From: Oscillospiraceae bacterium | GTDB taxonomy: Bacteria; Bacillota; Clostridia; Oscillospirales; Ruminococcaceae | Direction: 5' to 3' | NCBI GenBank assembly: GCA_022766785.1 | Contig: JALEOL010000049.1 | Span: forward strand, 1 to 60,072 | Length of the DNA: 60,072 bases | Shown: positions 13,880 through 20,743 of the stretch, piece by piece | Layout of the letters: every line of letters starts with the position of its first letter | Position numbering within the stretch: the stretch's first letter is position 1 | Program-made: the position numbers and the translations under genes | Notes under the pieces: generated by a model | Seen by the model: only the letters and a program-made list of their open reading frames with translations | What the model was told of the DNA's origin: nothing | Database searches by the model: none

Positions 13880-16120
13880 ATGAAGCATAAGAGATTATTG
13901 AGCGTATTCCTGGCTGCGGCGACAGCGCTGAGCCTCACTTCCTGCTCGGGAGACGGCGGAAGCTCCGCTGACAGCACCGCGGAAAGCACCGCGCCTGCCG
14001 GCGATACAAGCGTAGTGGAGACCCCTGCGGATACCGGGGTCGCGGAAAGCGGCTGGAAGTTCGGTCAGGTGGCAATGGGCGGCGGCGGATTTGTGTCCGG
14101 AGTATTCGCGACAAGCCAGGAGGGGCTGTATTACGCCCGAACCGACGTTGGCGGAGCATACCGCTACAACAGCGATACACAGCTGTGGGAGTCCCTTTCG
14201 TATGGTATCAGCGAGGACGATCAGGGTTTCCTGGGAGTTGCGGCGCTGGCTTTCGGAGAAAAGGATCCCAACAGGTTGTACATGCTGGTGGGAACAAGCT
14301 ACCTCAGCGGAGGCAGGACTGCACTGTTCAGATCTGACGATTACGGCAGCACGTTCACGCGCACCGAGCTTCCCGATTTCAGGGTAGACGGCAACGGCAT
14401 GGGCAGAGGCAACGGCGAGCGCCTTGCGGTGGATCCAAAGAACAGCGATATCATCTATGCCGGATTCATGAGCAGCGGTGGTATGATAAAGTCCACGGAC
14501 GGCGGCGCTACATACACCATACTCGACCTGGGAACAGACACTCTCACCTCGAACCAGAACGGCATATGCAGTATCGTCATCGACCCGAATTCCGGCGATG
14601 ACAGCAGCTGCTCAACGATCTACGCGGCTATTTCACGCAAGGGCGACTACAATATCTACAAGTCCACCGACGCCGGCGCGACCTGGGCGCCTGTTGAGGA
14701 CGCGCCCCAGGGGCTTATGGTACAGCGAATGAAGTACAACGGCGACGGGAAGATCGTCATCACCTACGCTGATGCCGAGGGCCCGTGGAACAACAACCGT
14801 TCCTCCGGCGGTATCCGCATGCTGAACATGGCGGACGATACATTCACCGACATCACCCCCAAGAAGCAGGCTTACGGCGATGTTGTCATCGACCCCAACG
14901 ATCCCAACAGAATGGCGGCGTGCAGCGAGAATGTCTATGTACCCCAGCCCACCGGGGCATTCGGCGATGAGTTCTATACCACCACTGACGGCGGCAAGAC
15001 CTGGACTCTGCTGAACGACACCATGACCTTTAGTGCGAACGGCGTTGACTGGCTCTCCACCACCTCCATGCACTGGTGCAGCTCCATGGCTATCGACCCT
15101 AACAACACCGACAGGATCATGGTGGTATCAGGAAACGGCATTTACGCCTGCGACAATATCTGGAACGCAGCGCCCGAGTTCTATTTCTTCGCAAAGGGCG
15201 TTGAAGAAACTGTACCTTTTGAGCTGGTGAGCATTCCCGGCGGCGAGCTGGTGACTGTCATCGGAGACTATGACGGATTTTCGCAGGAGAGCGCCGAGGT
15301 TTACGGCAAGGTACACAGCAGCATTGCAGGCTCCATGACCGGCGTTGCTGTAGCAGCGGCGAATACCGATGTCTGGGTAAAGTGCGGCGGCGACAACAAG
15401 ACAAACGGCTTCTGGTACACGCTGGATCGCGGCGAGACCTGGGAGCAGGCTAAGAAATCGCCGCTCTCCACCGGCCCGGCGCATGGCGGTTCTGTTGCGG
15501 TTTCAGCGGACGGAAGCACATTCTACTGGGTACCGGAAAACGGCGGATATGTATTCTGGAGCGATGATCAGGGCAAGAGCTGGAACCAGAGCGAGGGTGG
15601 AATGAATGCAAAGCGTCTCATCGCGGATCAGGTAAATCCGGAATATGTATACGCCGCAAGCGGAAGCTCGTTCTATTACAGCAGCGACCGCGGAAAGACC
15701 TTCACATCCAACAAGGAGCTGTCTGTGTTCGCTTCCACAAGACCGGTAGCTGTACCCGGAGTTGAGGGCAAGATCTACTTCCCGGCAATGGGACTTCAGG
15801 TATCCACTGATCATGGCGAGACTTTCACAAGAATAGACACCGTGTCCAACTGTCAGATGGTGGGCGTTGGAAAGGGCAAGACTGACGATTCCCCCTGCAC
15901 TCTGTTCATCTGGGGACAGCCCACTTCTGATCAGCCTGTGGGATTGTACTGGTCTGAGGACGAGGGCGCGACCTGGGAGCGTATAAATGACGACGCGCAC
16001 CAGTTCGGCGGTACCGGAAACGGAAAGTTCGTCTATGGCGATATGAACAAGTACGGCAGAGTTTACATGAGCTCTCTTGGTCTTGGCGTAATTTACGGCG
16101 ATCTGATCGAATCTGAGTAA
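13880..16120 (+). CDS. GH74-like xyloglucanase, lipoprotein
   Basis: A 746-residue exported lipoprotein: basic N-terminus, hydrophobic core and lipobox LTSC (about residues 20-23), then a Ser/Thr/Ala-rich linker. The body has the GH74 pattern of many Asp-box turns (SDDYGSTF, STDGGATY, TTDGGKTW, SDDQGKSW, SSDRGKTF, STDHGETF, SEDEGATW), consistent with two seven-bladed propellers. YARTDVGGAYR matches the region of the catalytic base and SSMAIDPNN the region of the catalytic acid. Such enzymes cut the beta-glucan backbone of xyloglucan. It stands alone between its own promoter and terminator. A dockerin or carbohydrate-binding module is not visible, so it should act tethered to the cell surface. 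Confidence 0.85.
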   Translation: MKHKRLLSVFLAAATALSLTSCSGDGGSSADSTAESTAPAGDTSVVETPADTGVAESGWKFGQVAMGGGGFVSGVFATSQEGLYYARTDVGGAYRYNSDTQLWESLSYGISEDDQGFLGVAALAFGEKDPNRLYMLVGTSYLSGGRTALFRSDDYGSTFTRTELPDFRVDGNGMGRGNGERLAVDPKNSDIIYAGFMSSGGMIKSTDGGATYTILDLGTDTLTSNQNGICSIVIDPNSGDDSSCSTIYAAISRKGDYNIYKSTDAGATWAPVEDAPQGLMVQRMKYNGDGKIVITYADAEGPWNNNRSSGGIRMLNMADDTFTDITPKKQAYGDVVIDPNDPNRMAACSENVYVPQPTGAFGDEFYTTTDGGKTWTLLNDTMTFSANGVDWLSTTSMHWCSSMAIDPNNTDRIMVVSGNGIYACDNIWNAAPEFYFFAKGVEETVPFELVSIPGGELVTVIGDYDGFSQESAEVYGKVHSSIAGSMTGVAVAAANTDVWVKCGGDNKTNGFWYTLDRGETWEQAKKSPLSTGPAHGGSVAVSADGSTFYWVPENGGYVFWSDDQGKSWNQSEGGMNAKRLIADQVNPEYVYAASGSSFYYSSDRGKTFTSNKELSVFASTRPVAVPGVEGKIYFPAMGLQVSTDHGETFTRIDTVSNCQMVGVGKGKTDDSPCTLFIWGQPTSDQPVGLYWSEDEGATWERINDDAHQFGGTGNGKFVYGDMNKYGRVYMSSLGLGVIYGDLIESE

Positions 16121-16134
16121 TTCATCAACACGAA

Positions 16135-16168
16135 ACGGGAGGGGACAATTCCCTCCCGTATTATTTTG
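16135..16168 (+). terminator. Terminator after the GH74 gene
   Basis: ACGGGAGGG (16135-16143) pairs perfectly with CCCTCCCGT (16151-16159), followed by ATTATTTTG. The stretch 16169-16267 beyond it is AT-rich and shows nothing I can name. Confidence 0.8.
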
Positions 16169-16267
16169 TTATGGGCACTATGGTTTTTAATGAACACTCT
16201 GCCGGTGCATTAGTATAATAATATGCACAAATAGACACCTTAATTTTTCTGCCCGGTGAAATCCGTG

Positions 16268-16313
16268 CAAAAAAAAAGCGCACCGCCTGCGAATAACCGC
16301 ATAACAGTGCGCT
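16268..16313 (-). terminator. Terminator of the tRNA-Lys transcript
   Basis: On the minus strand AGCGCAC and GTGCGCT enclose an inner TGCG/CGCA pair, followed by nine T. It begins a few bases after the tRNA CCA end. Confidence 0.85.
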
Positions 16314-16316
16314 TTC

Positions 16317-16392
16317 TGGTGACTCATCCGGGAATCGAACCCGGGACACCCTGATTAAAAGTCAGGTGCTCTACCGCCTGAGCTAATGGGTC
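16317..16392 (-). tRNA. tRNA-Lys (anticodon TTT)
   Basis: The 76-nt cloverleaf includes an encoded CCA. The anticodon arm CCTGA-CTTTTAA-TCAGG gives TTT, and the T arm is CCGGG-TTCGATT-CCCGG. The D arm reads GCTC...GAGC. The acceptor stem GACCCAT/ATGAGTC has one C-A mismatch at positions 4 and 69. Discriminator is A. Confidence 0.95.
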
Positions 16393-16418
16393 ATGTTATT
16401 GGAATTGACAACAATAGT

Positions 16419-16447
16419 ATTATACCAGAAACGACGGGCTTTGTCAA
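16419..16447 (-). promoter_or_regulatory. Promoter of tRNA-Lys
   Basis: On the minus strand a perfect consensus TTGACA (16442-16447), 17-bp spacer and TATAAT (16419-16424). It points away from the non-coding RNA promoter at 16570. Confidence 0.85.
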
Positions 16448-16569
16448 GGGCTTTCGCTAAAAAAAGTGCGGTAATGCCTAAAGTTTGTTGAGAATTGGTA
16501 AAACATGTGTGCGCAATATGTGCATTTGTTAAAAATCACAAAAAAACGCGGATTTTTTGAAAAATACTA

Positions 16570-16598
16570 TTGACTTTTTATAATTCCTGTGGTAATAT
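16570..16598 (+). promoter_or_regulatory. Promoter of the ~600-nt non-coding RNA
   Basis: TTGACT (16570-16575) and TAATAT (16593-16598) are 17 bp apart. The predicted start is near 16604. The stretch 16448-16569 between the divergent promoters is AT-rich with no feature I can support. Confidence 0.75.
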
Positions 16599-16679
16599 AT
16601 AGTCAAGGAAAGGAAATCAGTACAAGCATCTGAGATGAAGTTTCACCTGACATTCAACCAAGTTCCTGACCTAATCTAC

Positions 16680-17154
16680 GAAAGAGGTAAACTCCGATGA
16701 ATTAAGTTCAAAGCTCAATTCAACAAGTATCGCGAAAGGAAAGTATCCCGATGCACCTCTGACAGAATTTTTCACCATTTTAGCTTTAAGCAGAAAGGAA
16801 GCGAGTCCAGTGGAATTTACGGATCCACAGTGTTCTTCATCTGCGGCTCGTGACAAGGGCTGAGGTATAATTTTCAGGCGACATGCCGCACAGGGTTCTG
16901 TCTGACCCATAAGGTGCAGGCGCTTCGCCAGACAGGGCGTTTAGCCTATTACAAAGCCCGCCCGGAAGCTCCGCAGATGATTTTTACCGCTATATGCGTT
17001 TACATAGATCACCCCATTCAGATCTTTTTGACCTAAAAGCAGGTGGTTCCGGTGAAACACATTATTGTAGCAGGAAAATCTATGAAAGGAACTTAGTCCG
17101 ATGGAAACCTGATCATTTGTTCCAACAAATCTTCTAAGGCGGTACATTCCAATG
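16680..17154 (+). repeat. Six copies of a 20-nt module inside the non-coding RNA
   Basis: Copies span 16680-16699, 16734-16753, 16793-16812, 17035-17054, 17084-17103 and 17135-17154. All are exactly 20 nt. Positions 2-3 are AA, 5 is G, 15-16 are CC and 19-20 are TG in all six; positions 17-18 are always purines. Most can fold as GGA/TCC mini-hairpins flanked by purine-rich GAAA and GATG sides. Confidence 0.75.
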
Positions 17155-17165
17155 AACCAGTAATT

Positions 17166-17204
17166 CAATACAAAACCCCTGCACAACGCAGGGGTTTTGT
17201 ATTG
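17166..17204 (+). terminator. Terminator of the non-coding RNA
   Basis: A perfect 17-bp inverted repeat (17166-17182 and 17188-17204) has a 5-nt loop ACAAC. The right arm contains GGGGTTTTG, so the U-tract is part of the stem. Confidence 0.85.
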
Positions 17205-17280
17205 AAATGATAAAATAATTAAAGGGCATCTCTAAATTGTGATTTAAAAGATTTATGATCAACTGATATCGGAGGGTAAT

Positions 17281-18792
17281 ATGCAGTATGTTGTGACAAA
17301 TTCTCAGATGAAAGAGGCAGAGCGGCGCTGTGACGCGTCCGGCACCAGCTTTTTGCAGATGATGGAGAACGCCGGGGCGCGCTGTGCGGAGTTCCTGCTG
17401 GGGCTGCTGCCCACGGACGCGCGCACGGTGATACTCTGCGGTTCAGGCAATAACGGCGGCGACGGTCTGGTTATCTCGCGGCTTCTCCGGGAGCAGGGCA
17501 GGGAGGTCGCTGTGGTGCTCGCCGGGGCGCAGCCTAAGACAGACTGCGCACGCGCCGAGTTCGCGAAGCTGGGGGATATCCCGGTGCTTTCCGCGGACTG
17601 CGCCGGAGAGGTCATCTGTAACGCGGACTGCGCGGTGGACTGCGTTTATGGCACCGGATTTCACGGGGAGCTTCCAAACGAGGCGGCGGAGCTTTTCGCA
17701 GCGGCGGCGTATTGCAGATACCGGGTGGCGGTGGACGTTCCCAGCGGCGTGAATTCCGACACCGGAGAGCTGGACAGCCGCTGCTTCAAGCCCACCCACA
17801 CCCTTGTTATCGCCGCGATGAAAGCCGGACTGCTGAACGCACCTGCTTCGGATATGCTGGGGGAAGTCACACTGCTGGATATCGGCATCGGCGAGCAGTG
17901 CTACAACGGCAATAACCTTGCGTTCCTGACGGACGACAGCCTGCTCAGACCGTTTCCGGAGCGCGGACGGAATACCCACAAGGGCACCCTCGGGCGGCTG
18001 GTGGGATTTGCCGGGAGCCTGTGCTTTAACGGCGCGGCTTTCATGTGCGCGTCTGCGGCGCTTCACAGCGGTGTGGGGATTTATTTTTCGGCAAGCCCCG
18101 TCAGTGCGGTAAAAGTTATCGCCCCGGCGCTGCATGAGGCGGTTTATGTTCCGCTGCCTGAGACCCCCGATGGATTTGTGAAAACAACGCCTGAAATGCT
18201 TGAGCAGATTGTTTTGCCTAAGCTGGAAATGGCTTCTGCCGCGGTGATAGGCTGCGGTCTGGGGAACAGCGAGGACACACGTTTGCTGACAGAATTCGTC
18301 ATAAAGCACGCGACCTGTCCGGTAATTATCGACGCGGACGGAATAAATTCAATCGCCGGGAATATAGATGTACTGAAGGAGCGGACAGGCGATACTGTCC
18401 TGACGCCGCACCCGCTGGAGTTCAGCAGAATTACCGGGCTGAGGGTTTCGCAGATACAGTCCGAAAGGCTCTCATCTGCCCGGGGATTTGCGCAGAAATA
18501 CGGCGTGACGCTGCTGCTGAAGGGCGCAGATACCGTGATCGCCGCCCCGGACGGCAGAGTGTGCGTGAACGCCCGGGCGTGCAGCGGATTATCCAAGGGC
18601 GGCAGCGGCGATGTCCTGACCGGAATTATCGGCGCGTTCGCGGCGCAGGGCGTGGAGCCGTTCAGGGCTGCCTGCTCCGGGGCTTACTGCCACTGGAAAG
18701 CGGCGGATATCCTGAGCCGGCGAATGCCTGTGGAGAGCATTCTTCCCACGGACATCATCGCGGCGCTGCCGGAGGTCTATTCGCGTGGATAA
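17281..18792 (+). CDS. nnr: Bifunctional NAD(P)H-hydrate epimerase / ADP-dependent NAD(P)H-hydrate dehydratase
   Basis: This 503-residue fusion repairs hydrated NADH and NADPH. The N-terminal YjeF_N epimerase half (1 to about 215) shows MMENAGARCAEF, GSGNNGGDGLV, VDCVYGTGFHGEL and VDVPSGVNSDTG. The C-terminal ribokinase-like dehydratase half shows GCGLGNSEDT, IIDADGIN, LTPHPLEFSRI, LLKGADTVI and the GGSGDVLTGIIGA active-site loop. Length and order are typical. Start ATG 17281 has GGAGGG 5 bp upstream. It is the first gene after the RNA terminator; a clear promoter was not found in 17205-17280. A small lipoprotein gene follows 31 bp later. Confidence 0.95.
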   Translation: MQYVVTNSQMKEAERRCDASGTSFLQMMENAGARCAEFLLGLLPTDARTVILCGSGNNGGDGLVISRLLREQGREVAVVLAGAQPKTDCARAEFAKLGDIPVLSADCAGEVICNADCAVDCVYGTGFHGELPNEAAELFAAAAYCRYRVAVDVPSGVNSDTGELDSRCFKPTHTLVIAAMKAGLLNAPASDMLGEVTLLDIGIGEQCYNGNNLAFLTDDSLLRPFPERGRNTHKGTLGRLVGFAGSLCFNGAAFMCASAALHSGVGIYFSASPVSAVKVIAPALHEAVYVPLPETPDGFVKTTPEMLEQIVLPKLEMASAAVIGCGLGNSEDTRLLTEFVIKHATCPVIIDADGINSIAGNIDVLKERTGDTVLTPHPLEFSRITGLRVSQIQSERLSSARGFAQKYGVTLLLKGADTVIAAPDGRVCVNARACSGLSKGGSGDVLTGIIGAFAAQGVEPFRAACSGAYCHWKAADILSRRMPVESILPTDIIAALPEVYSRG

Positions 18793-18823
18793 CGCTCCTA
18801 ACTGAATACACAGGGGGAGTATT

Positions 18824-19363
18824 ATGCGTAAACTGATTTGTGCGGCGGTTCTGGGTGGAATTGTCCTGATGAGCGGCTGCGGCGGCTCCATGCCGTTTGT
18901 TTCTGAGAAACTGCCGGATCTGAGCGGCGGTTTTTCTTCCACTGCCGAACTGACCTTTGGCAAGCTCACTGCCCAGGCTGAGATCGACCGTATCGAGCCC
19001 GGCTGCTGGGAGTTCACTTTCACCGCGCCAGAGGAGCTGTCCGGTGTGGTAATGACAGTCGATGAGGGGAATATGTCCGCGAGCCTGGGGGAGATCAGCG
19101 TTGAGGACTGCGGCGGAGACCACACGGCGCTGCCGGTCATTATCGCCGGTGCGATAGACGGGCTGAGTGGGCTTTCCAAGGGGGATTTCTCCGAGAAAGA
19201 CGGAGTGCTGACCGCCCACAGCGAGCATTCCGGCTCGCACTGCACGGTGACTATCGACAAGGCGACCGGGGAGATACTGTCGCTGAAGTCCCCGTCTGAC
19301 AAGCTGGCAGTGTATTTCAGCGACATCTCGCCCTACACCGAGGAAGTCGGTCTGGTGGAGTGA
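18824..19363 (+). CDS. Small lipoprotein of unknown function
   Basis: A 179-residue protein with a lipoprotein signal: MRK, hydrophobic core, lipobox LMSGC near residues 15-19. The mature part is beta-rich with a late TVTIDKATGEILSL motif, reminiscent of proteins that bind or sense lipids in a LolA-like fold, but I do not recognise a family. The start at 18824 has GGGGGAG upstream. It is 31 bp after nnr and probably cotranscribed. The following gene is convergent. Confidence 0.75.
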   Translation: MRKLICAAVLGGIVLMSGCGGSMPFVSEKLPDLSGGFSSTAELTFGKLTAQAEIDRIEPGCWEFTFTAPEELSGVVMTVDEGNMSASLGEISVEDCGGDHTALPVIIAGAIDGLSGLSKGDFSEKDGVLTAHSEHSGSHCTVTIDKATGEILSLKSPSDKLAVYFSDISPYTEEVGLVE

Positions 19364-19374
19364 AATAAAACAAC

Positions 19375-19395
19375 GGGGCTGCTAAACACAGCCCC
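19375..19395 (-). terminator. Terminator of the small membrane-protein pair
   Basis: GGGGCTG (19375-19381) and CAGCCCC (19389-19395) form a stem. On the minus strand it is followed by a T-rich GTTGTTTTATTT, so it mainly serves the genes at 19402-20009, with possible action on the lipoprotein transcript. Confidence 0.65.
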
Positions 19396-19401
19396 GGATC
19401 A

Positions 19402-19746
19402 TTAGTTATTAAGGATATCGATGCTCAGTATCACGGAAAGCGCTACATTAAAGGAGTTCGCGATACCGATATATGTGATCCTTGTCTTGCGGTCGGAAAA
19501 ACCGTTGGAGACCAGCCCCAGCCATACGCATGAAACTGCGACTGCGGCTATCAGCACGATCACCCCGGCGATGTCGCTTATCTCTACCCTGAACATTTTA
19601 CCCACGACCGCATATGTGACGAAATACGCCAGCGGAACCAGAGTCAGCGGAAGATTTGCCCACAGCCACTGTATCCGGCGCCTTCGCCAGAATATCATAG
19701 ACATCAGCAGGAATATGCCTGCTATGACCGCGCATTCTATTGACAT
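19402..19746 (-). CDS. Small multi-pass membrane protein, unknown
   Basis: The 114-residue protein has about four hydrophobic segments: IECAVIAGIFLLMSMIFW, a second around LTLVPLAYFVTYAVV, a third VIVLIAAVAVSCVWLGLV and a last near the C-terminus. A cluster of four Arg follows the first segment. ATG 19746 has AAAGGAG upstream. It follows the other small membrane protein after 20 bp, so both are probably one transcript. I do not recognise the family. Confidence 0.7.
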   Translation of the reverse strand: MSIECAVIAGIFLLMSMIFWRRRRIQWLWANLPLTLVPLAYFVTYAVVGKMFRVEISDIAGVIVLIAAVAVSCVWLGLVSNGFSDRKTRITYIGIANSFNVALSVILSIDILNN

Positions 19747-19766
19747 GGTGTGCTCCTTTCCCGTGG

Positions 19767-20009
19767 TTATTCTGCGGAGGACGCCTGGACGGTGATCTCT
19801 GAGGAGACTTCACCCTGCGCGCTCTCGCCGCTCCCGGTTATCGACTCTGACAATGCAGCGGAGCTGTCGTCCGGCGTGGGAAGCTCCCACCCGAGATCCT
19901 TTGCGGACATCGTGAGCGCAAAGACAAGTCCGCATATCCCGAGAAATATCACTATCATGACTATATTCAGCGCAACGATGTAAGGCGGCAGTTTCTGACG
20001 GTCGGACAT
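19767..20009 (-). CDS. Single-pass membrane protein with Ser-rich tail, unknown
   Basis: An 80-residue product from ATG 20009 (GGAGG upstream); the longer frame from 20060 lacks a site. One transmembrane helix, around residues 11-34, is followed by a polar tail rich in Ser and Glu (DDSSAALSESITGSG), likely outside the cell. It has its own promoter at 20068-20096 and leads a two-gene unit of small membrane proteins. Function unknown. Confidence 0.68.
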   Translation of the reverse strand: MSDRQKLPPYIVALNIVMIVIFLGICGLVFALTMSAKDLGWELPTPDDSSAALSESITGSGESAQGEVSSEITVQASSAE

Positions 20010-20067
20010 ATCATTTTCCTCCAATAAGGCAGGCGATCGCAACCGCTGCCGGAAATTCATAATAAAT

Positions 20068-20096
20068 ATTATACACTAATATCCGGAAAAAATCAA
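20068..20096 (-). promoter_or_regulatory. Promoter of the small membrane-protein pair
   Basis: On the minus strand TTGATT (20091-20096) and TATAAT (20068-20073) are 17 bp apart, about 60 bp ahead of the ATG at 20009. Confidence 0.7.
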
Positions 20097-20113
20097 GTGC
20101 AGCGGAAAAGCTG

Positions 20114-20743
20114 TCACTCAAATTCCCGGTCGCCGCTGTAAATGTGCGTCCGGACGATGTTCAGGCGCTTCACCGGCTCGCCGAACTGCGCGGAATACGC
20201 CTCAAACAGCAGCGAGGGGTTGATGTTGAACGAGTTTCCTGCCGGTAAAGTCACCTCGAGAATGTCGCCGGAAAGCTCCACGTCTGTCATCAGCGGTTTG
20301 AGATCCACTGTCGTGCTGCCTTTCTTTGTGCGCTTTTCAACATTGATCTGCTCCTGTGTGCAGAGCGCACGCAGCTTCTCCGGGTCGGCGGAGGACTGTA
20401 TGCGGTATCTCGCGGCGGTGATGTCGGTGTTCTTGTCTTTCGGGACGGTTATCTCAGTCACCCGGATATCCGGCGGAAGCGCGGCGTTCAGGCGGTCGCG
20501 CACCTCGGAGTATGGGACGTCCTCTGTCAGGCGGAAATCCATAGCCTCGTGCAGTCCCTCCTGCCCGAGCGACAGCGGCAGCATGAATGTGACGTAGGTT
20601 CTTGGGTTAAAGCCCTCCGTCTGCCAGATGGGGAGCTTCGTCCGCTTCATGGCGCGGATAACAACGCCGCTGAGGTCGAGGTGCGAAATGTACTTCGCCC
20701 TGCCTGTCTTGGAGAAAAAAGCCCTGGTATTAACGGATGGCAC
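20114..20743 (-). CDS. DUF2344 family protein (TIGR03936), radical SAM partner
   Basis: A 209-residue protein of the DUF2344 family, which in many bacteria is encoded with, or fused to, the large radical SAM protein just upstream. The opening RAFFSKTGRAKYISHLDL and FNPRTYVTFMLPLSLG are characteristic. Function is not established; an RNA- or protein-modifying role alongside its partner is inferred. I prefer the GTG at 20743, which has GGGAGGTG 9 bp upstream; the GTG at 20755 lies inside that site. The gene overlaps the preceding one by 14 bp, implying coupling. Confidence 0.8.
   Translation of the reverse strand: MPSVNTRAFFSKTGRAKYISHLDLSGVVIRAMKRTKLPIWQTEGFNPRTYVTFMLPLSLGQEGLHEAMDFRLTEDVPYSEVRDRLNAALPPDIRVTEITVPKDKNTDITAARYRIQSSADPEKLRALCTQEQINVEKRTKKGSTTVDLKPLMTDVELSGDILEVTLPAGNSFNINPSLLFEAYSAQFGEPVKRLNIVRTHIYSGDREFE

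Larger units (their letters stand above)
16604..17204 (+). ncRNA. Large structured non-coding RNA, ROOL/GOLLD-like candidate
   Basis: About 600 nt lie between a good promoter and a perfect 17-bp terminator stem, and no protein frame on either strand looks real. Secondary structure is evident. TCATCTGCGG (16838-16847) pairs with CCGCAGATGA (16971-16980), closing a ~120-nt branched domain. Inside it CTGTCTG (16898-16904) pairs with CAGACAG (16929-16935) over a GGCG/CGCC hairpin. ATTTGTT/AACAAAT forms a hairpin near 17115-17130. Six copies of a 20-nt module (RAARG...CCRRTG) are spread through it. Size, ornate folding and a position beside a tRNA resemble the ROOL class of large RNAs from rumen and gut Firmicutes. 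I cannot confirm the family without a covariance model, so the family name is inference. Confidence 0.65.

Noticed and set aside
16680-17154. CRISPR array from the repeated 20-nt modules
   Set aside because: Repeats are degenerate, spacing is irregular (about 34 to 220 nt) and no cas genes are present.
16671-17186. Minus-strand frames of 79 and 81 codons within the non-coding RNA
   Set aside because: No start signals, no motif, and the plus strand has promoter, terminator and structured repeats instead.
17221-17240. Short GGGCATCTCTAAATT-like IS-end sequence before nnr
   Set aside because: Only one end is seen, with no partner repeat or target duplication nearby.
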